Shown here: positions 23,744-25,662 of the stretch, one piece after another
How positions within the stretch are numbered: position 1 is the first letter of the stretch
How the letters are laid out: every line of letters begins with the position of its first letter
Source: GCA-2861595 sp035525365
Lineage (GTDB): Bacteria; Actinomycetota; Acidimicrobiia; Acidimicrobiales; GCA-2861595
Direction of reading: 5' to 3'
Length of the DNA stretch: 25,662 nt
Assembly: GCA_035525365.1 (NCBI GenBank)
Contig: DATLEK010000043.1
Location: forward strand, 1 to 25,662
Program-made: the position numbers and the translations under genes
Notes under the pieces: model-generated
Database searches by the model: none
Told to the model about the DNA's origin: nothing
What the model saw: the letters and a program-made list of their open reading frames with translations, nothing else

Positions 23744-23835
23744 CACACACTCCTCCTGCTGTACGGAATTCCACGCAGGGGGAAGTGCGTGGGATCACCG
23801 TATCGCCGGGGTGTGACGAATCGCCCCGGAGGGGT

Positions 23836-25512
23836 TCAGTCGAGGGCGGCTAGACGCTCGGCGGTGTCGACGAAGCTCGGATCGTGGCGCAGGATCGTCC
23901 GGAACAGCTCCCGGGCCCTGGGGATCTCGCCGGCCCGCTCGTACAGGTCGGCCTGGGCGTACCAGAGCCTCAGGTGGTGCAGGGCGGGCCGCTTGACGTT
24001 CGAAGGCGCCCGCTCCAGCAACTTCAGGGCCCCGCCGATGTCGCCCCGGTCGGCCATGGCGCCGGCGGCGACGATGCGACCCTCGGCGACGACCTCCGGC
24101 CCCGGCGACGCCTCGCGGATCTCCTCCCACAGCTCGTCGACCGCCTTCCAGCGCTTGAGGGCACGGTGACAGTCGGCCAGAACCGGATGCTGGTCGTAGG
24201 AGCCGGTCGCCGAGACGAATGCCTTCAGTTCGGCGATGGCGTCAGCCCACCTGCCCATGCGGTACAGGGTGAGACCGTTGAGCTCCCGCACCTCCGGCGA
24301 GGGGTCGCCGGCCACCAGCAGAGGCTTCAGGAGCCGGCGGACATCGGCGTAGCGGTCGGCCTCGTAGGCCTTGGCCGCCTCAGCCAGGCGCCGCTCGGCG
24401 CGGGCGGCGGCAGTGGCCCCCGGCGTACGAACGTCGCTCGAGGCCCTGGCGGTCGCGGGACCAGTGCGTGCACCTGCGGAGCGGTCACTCCTGCCAGGCT
24501 GCGTCTCGGATCGTCCGTTGCCTCGGGTGGGCCGCCGGGAACCGGCGCGCCCGTCGGTTCCCCTGGATCGGCCGACTTGGCCGCCGGCGCCGCTAAGGCC
24601 GGATCTGCCCGGGCGGCTGCCGGAGGCGCCGGTTGAACGGCGGGGGTGGCCGTCGGCGGCGCCGGTTGAACGGCGGGGGTGGCTGGCGCTGGAAAAATCG
24701 ACCGCGGGCTCGGGGTTTCGGATCCAGACCTCCGGCTTCCACGGCTTTCGGTCCTCTCCCCCGCCGCGCTCGCGGTCCTGGAAGTCCCTGGGCCGGTCCT
24801 GGCCCTCGCCCGGCTCGAGCACGACGCGGGCCCCCTTCCAGGCCACGCTCCCCCATCCACGACGGGCCGGAGGCTCCTCCTCCCGCTGGCGCCCCGCCGT
24901 CGCCGGCCGCTCCCGGTCGGTGCGTCGGGCCTGCCGGTCCCCGGCCGGCGGCCGACCCCTCGCGCTGCCGGCGTCCCGTGCCGGCGGTCGTCCACTGGTG
25001 CCCCCTACCGGCGGCCGTCCACCAGTTCGGCCGGCAGGCCTTTGCCAGGTGTCGTCGGCTCCGGCAGTGCGGTCGGGTGCCCCTCGCCTCGTTGCGCTGG
25101 GACTGCGGCGCGCCGTTGGCTTGGCGGTGCCCCTTGTGTCGCTGTCGTCTCGACCACCACGCCGGGCGCTGCCACGGCTGGGGTTCCATCCCGGCCGCCC
25201 CTCCTTGGTGTCGTCTCGCGCTGCCGGCGGCCGTCCCCGACGGCTGCCCTCTTCCGTCACGGGTCTGCCAGGTGCTCGCCCCCTACTTCCACCAGCCTCC
25301 CGTAAGGTGGCCGGTAGGTCGCTGCTGCGGACCGTCGGCTTCATCGGCCGAGTGTCCTTGTCTCGGTCCGACCGACCTGCTCCGCTCGTGCCCCGTCTTA
25401 CGGCACCGCGAGCGGCTGAGGCGATACGTCGTTGGCCACCAGAGCTGGCGCCAGCACGAGGAGCCTTCTTGTCCGCAGGTCCTCGACGATCCGGATCATC
25501 AGGCGAGGCCAC
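23836..25512 (-). CDS. TPR-repeat protein with a long basic disordered N-terminus
   Basis: About 558 residues if the GTG at 25512 is used. Residues 1-370 are low complexity, rich in Arg, Gly, Pro, Ser and Thr (RRGRPPAARDD, RTGGRPPVGGTSGRPPARD), with two islands of more ordered sequence: GWGSVAWKGARVVLEPGEG and RKPWKPEVWIRNPEP. Residues 371-558 form helical pairs of TPR type (LAEAAKAYEADRYADVRRLL, LNGLTLYRMGRWADAIAELK, LHHLRLWYAQADLYERAGEI, ARELFRTILRHDPSFVDTAE). It follows the rRNA operon terminator. An ATG at 25344 is another start. Basic disorder plus TPR suggests RNA or ribosome contact, but that is inference. No function is assigned. Confidence 0.7.
   Translation of the reverse strand: MASPDDPDRRGPADKKAPRAGASSGGQRRIASAARGAVRRGTSGAGRSDRDKDTRPMKPTVRSSDLPATLREAGGSRGRAPGRPVTEEGSRRGRPPAARDDTKEGRPGWNPSRGSARRGGRDDSDTRGTAKPTARRSPSATRRGAPDRTAGADDTWQRPAGRTGGRPPVGGTSGRPPARDAGSARGRPPAGDRQARRTDRERPATAGRQREEEPPARRGWGSVAWKGARVVLEPGEGQDRPRDFQDRERGGGEDRKPWKPEVWIRNPEPAVDFSSASHPRRSTGAADGHPRRSTGASGSRPGRSGLSGAGGQVGRSRGTDGRAGSRRPTRGNGRSETQPGRSDRSAGARTGPATARASSDVRTPGATAAARAERRLAEAAKAYEADRYADVRRLLKPLLVAGDPSPEVRELNGLTLYRMGRWADAIAELKAFVSATGSYDQHPVLADCHRALKRWKAVDELWEEIREASPGPEVVAEGRIVAAGAMADRGDIGGALKLLERAPSNVKRPALHHLRLWYAQADLYERAGEIPRARELFRTILRHDPSFVDTAERLAALD
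24625..24683. repeat. 26-bp direct repeat, two copies at 33-bp spacing
   Basis: The string starting ggcgccggttgaacggcg occurs at 24625 and again at 24658, each followed by ggggtggc. It encodes the repeated HPRRSTGA segment in the disordered part of the TPR protein. Confidence 0.85.
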
Positions 25513-25535
25513 GTTGTGAACAATAGCCGGACGCG

Positions 25536-25564
25536 ACAAAGCCCCCCATTTAGGGGGGCTTTGT
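25536..25564 (-). terminator. rRNA operon intrinsic terminator
   Basis: A perfect 12-bp inverted repeat (ACAAAGCCCCCC / GGGGGGCTTTGT) with a 5-base loop lies just past the 5S rRNA 3' end. On the minus strand the CTTTGT at the end of the stem is the only U-rich part. The position and strength fit termination of the rRNA operon before the TPR gene. Confidence 0.85.
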
Positions 25565-25576
25565 GCTTCGAAATAT

Positions 25577-25662
25577 CCCCGGCGGCGACCTACTCTCCCA
25601 GGGGATCTCCCCCCAAGTACCATCGGCGCTGGCGGTCTTAACTTCCGTGTTCGGGATGGGAA
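25577..25662 (-). rRNA. rrf: 5S ribosomal RNA, 3' part (runs off the window)
   Basis: On the minus strand the last 86 bases read ttcccatcccgaacacggaa and on through gttaag...gccgatggtact and ggagagtaggtcgccgccgg, the conserved 3' two thirds of bacterial 5S rRNA. The 5' part lies beyond 25662; the mature 3' end is estimated to within a few bases. 23S and 16S rRNA are expected further right. Confidence 0.95.

Noticed and set aside
23771..23829. Two inverted repeats (CCACGC/GCGTGG and CCGGGG/CCCCGG) as terminators or regulatory hairpins
   Set aside because: Arms are only 6 bp, loops are 10-12 bases, and there is no U tract; such repeats are expected by chance at this GC content.
1..25662. CRISPR array, insertion sequence, tRNA gene or phage attachment site
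   Set aside because: No regularly spaced identical repeats, no transposase frame with terminal repeats and no cloverleaf-like sequence with a TTCRA loop were seen. The islet has no flanking direct repeat that I could find.

Overview
The window looks like chromosomal sequence from a high-GC actinobacterium, possibly an Acidimicrobiia-like lineage. The reasons are strong G/C bias at third codon positions, many GTG starts, tight 1-10 nt gene overlaps, and a tlyA-nadK-recN-steA-mctB ... pyrG-nudix order that matches Mycobacterium tuberculosis Rv1694-Rv1700 as I remember it. Class-level placement is inference. Almost every gene is on the minus strand; the plus-strand genes are a DedA-like protein, a rhomboid protease, a DUF1015 protein and a decayed toxin-antitoxin (TA) relic.

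Layout, left to right. (1) 1-5838, lysine/peptidoglycan precursor and RNA decay: the N-terminus of an alpha/beta-hydrolase-like protein, rnj (RNase J), dapA, a winged-helix regulator, a Thr-rich membrane-anchored protein, a DedA-like membrane protein on the plus strand, and dapB. (2) About 5840-8934, an accessory islet: a repeat-built coiled-coil protein, a shortened HNH protein, an intact vapBC pair, and a series of broken TA genes (an RHH antitoxin with an in-frame stop, a toxin stub of a few codons, a headless antitoxin-like fragment, a nucleotidyltransferase cut at its 3' end). (3) 8935-20503, one long minus-strand operon: tlyA, nadK, recN, steA, mctB, a three-part glycosyltransferase/AlkP-like/polytopic membrane protein, an MraY/WecA-like phosphotransferase, pyrG and a NUDIX ADP-ribose pyrophosphatase. 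Junctions are TGATG or GTGA overlaps or short gaps. (4) 20570-23743: rhomboid protease, NagD-type HAD phosphatase, DUF1015 protein, small SSB-like protein. (5) 23836-25662: a disordered/TPR protein just downstream of the 3' end of an rRNA operon, of which the 5S 3' part and its terminator are visible.

How the genes fit together. DapA and DapB make diaminopimelate for peptidoglycan and lysine. The long operon joins ribosome methylation (TlyA), NADP supply (NadK), DNA repair (RecN), CTP supply (PyrG) and ADP-ribose clean-up (NUDIX) with envelope functions (SteA, MctB). Two envelope genes, the 982-residue fusion protein and the MraY-like enzyme, sit between mctB and pyrG, two genes that are close neighbours in M. 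tuberculosis. They are the best candidates here for an undescribed envelope glycoconjugate step. The islet lies just past the conserved nudix gene and looks like a site of repeated gain and decay of TA modules.
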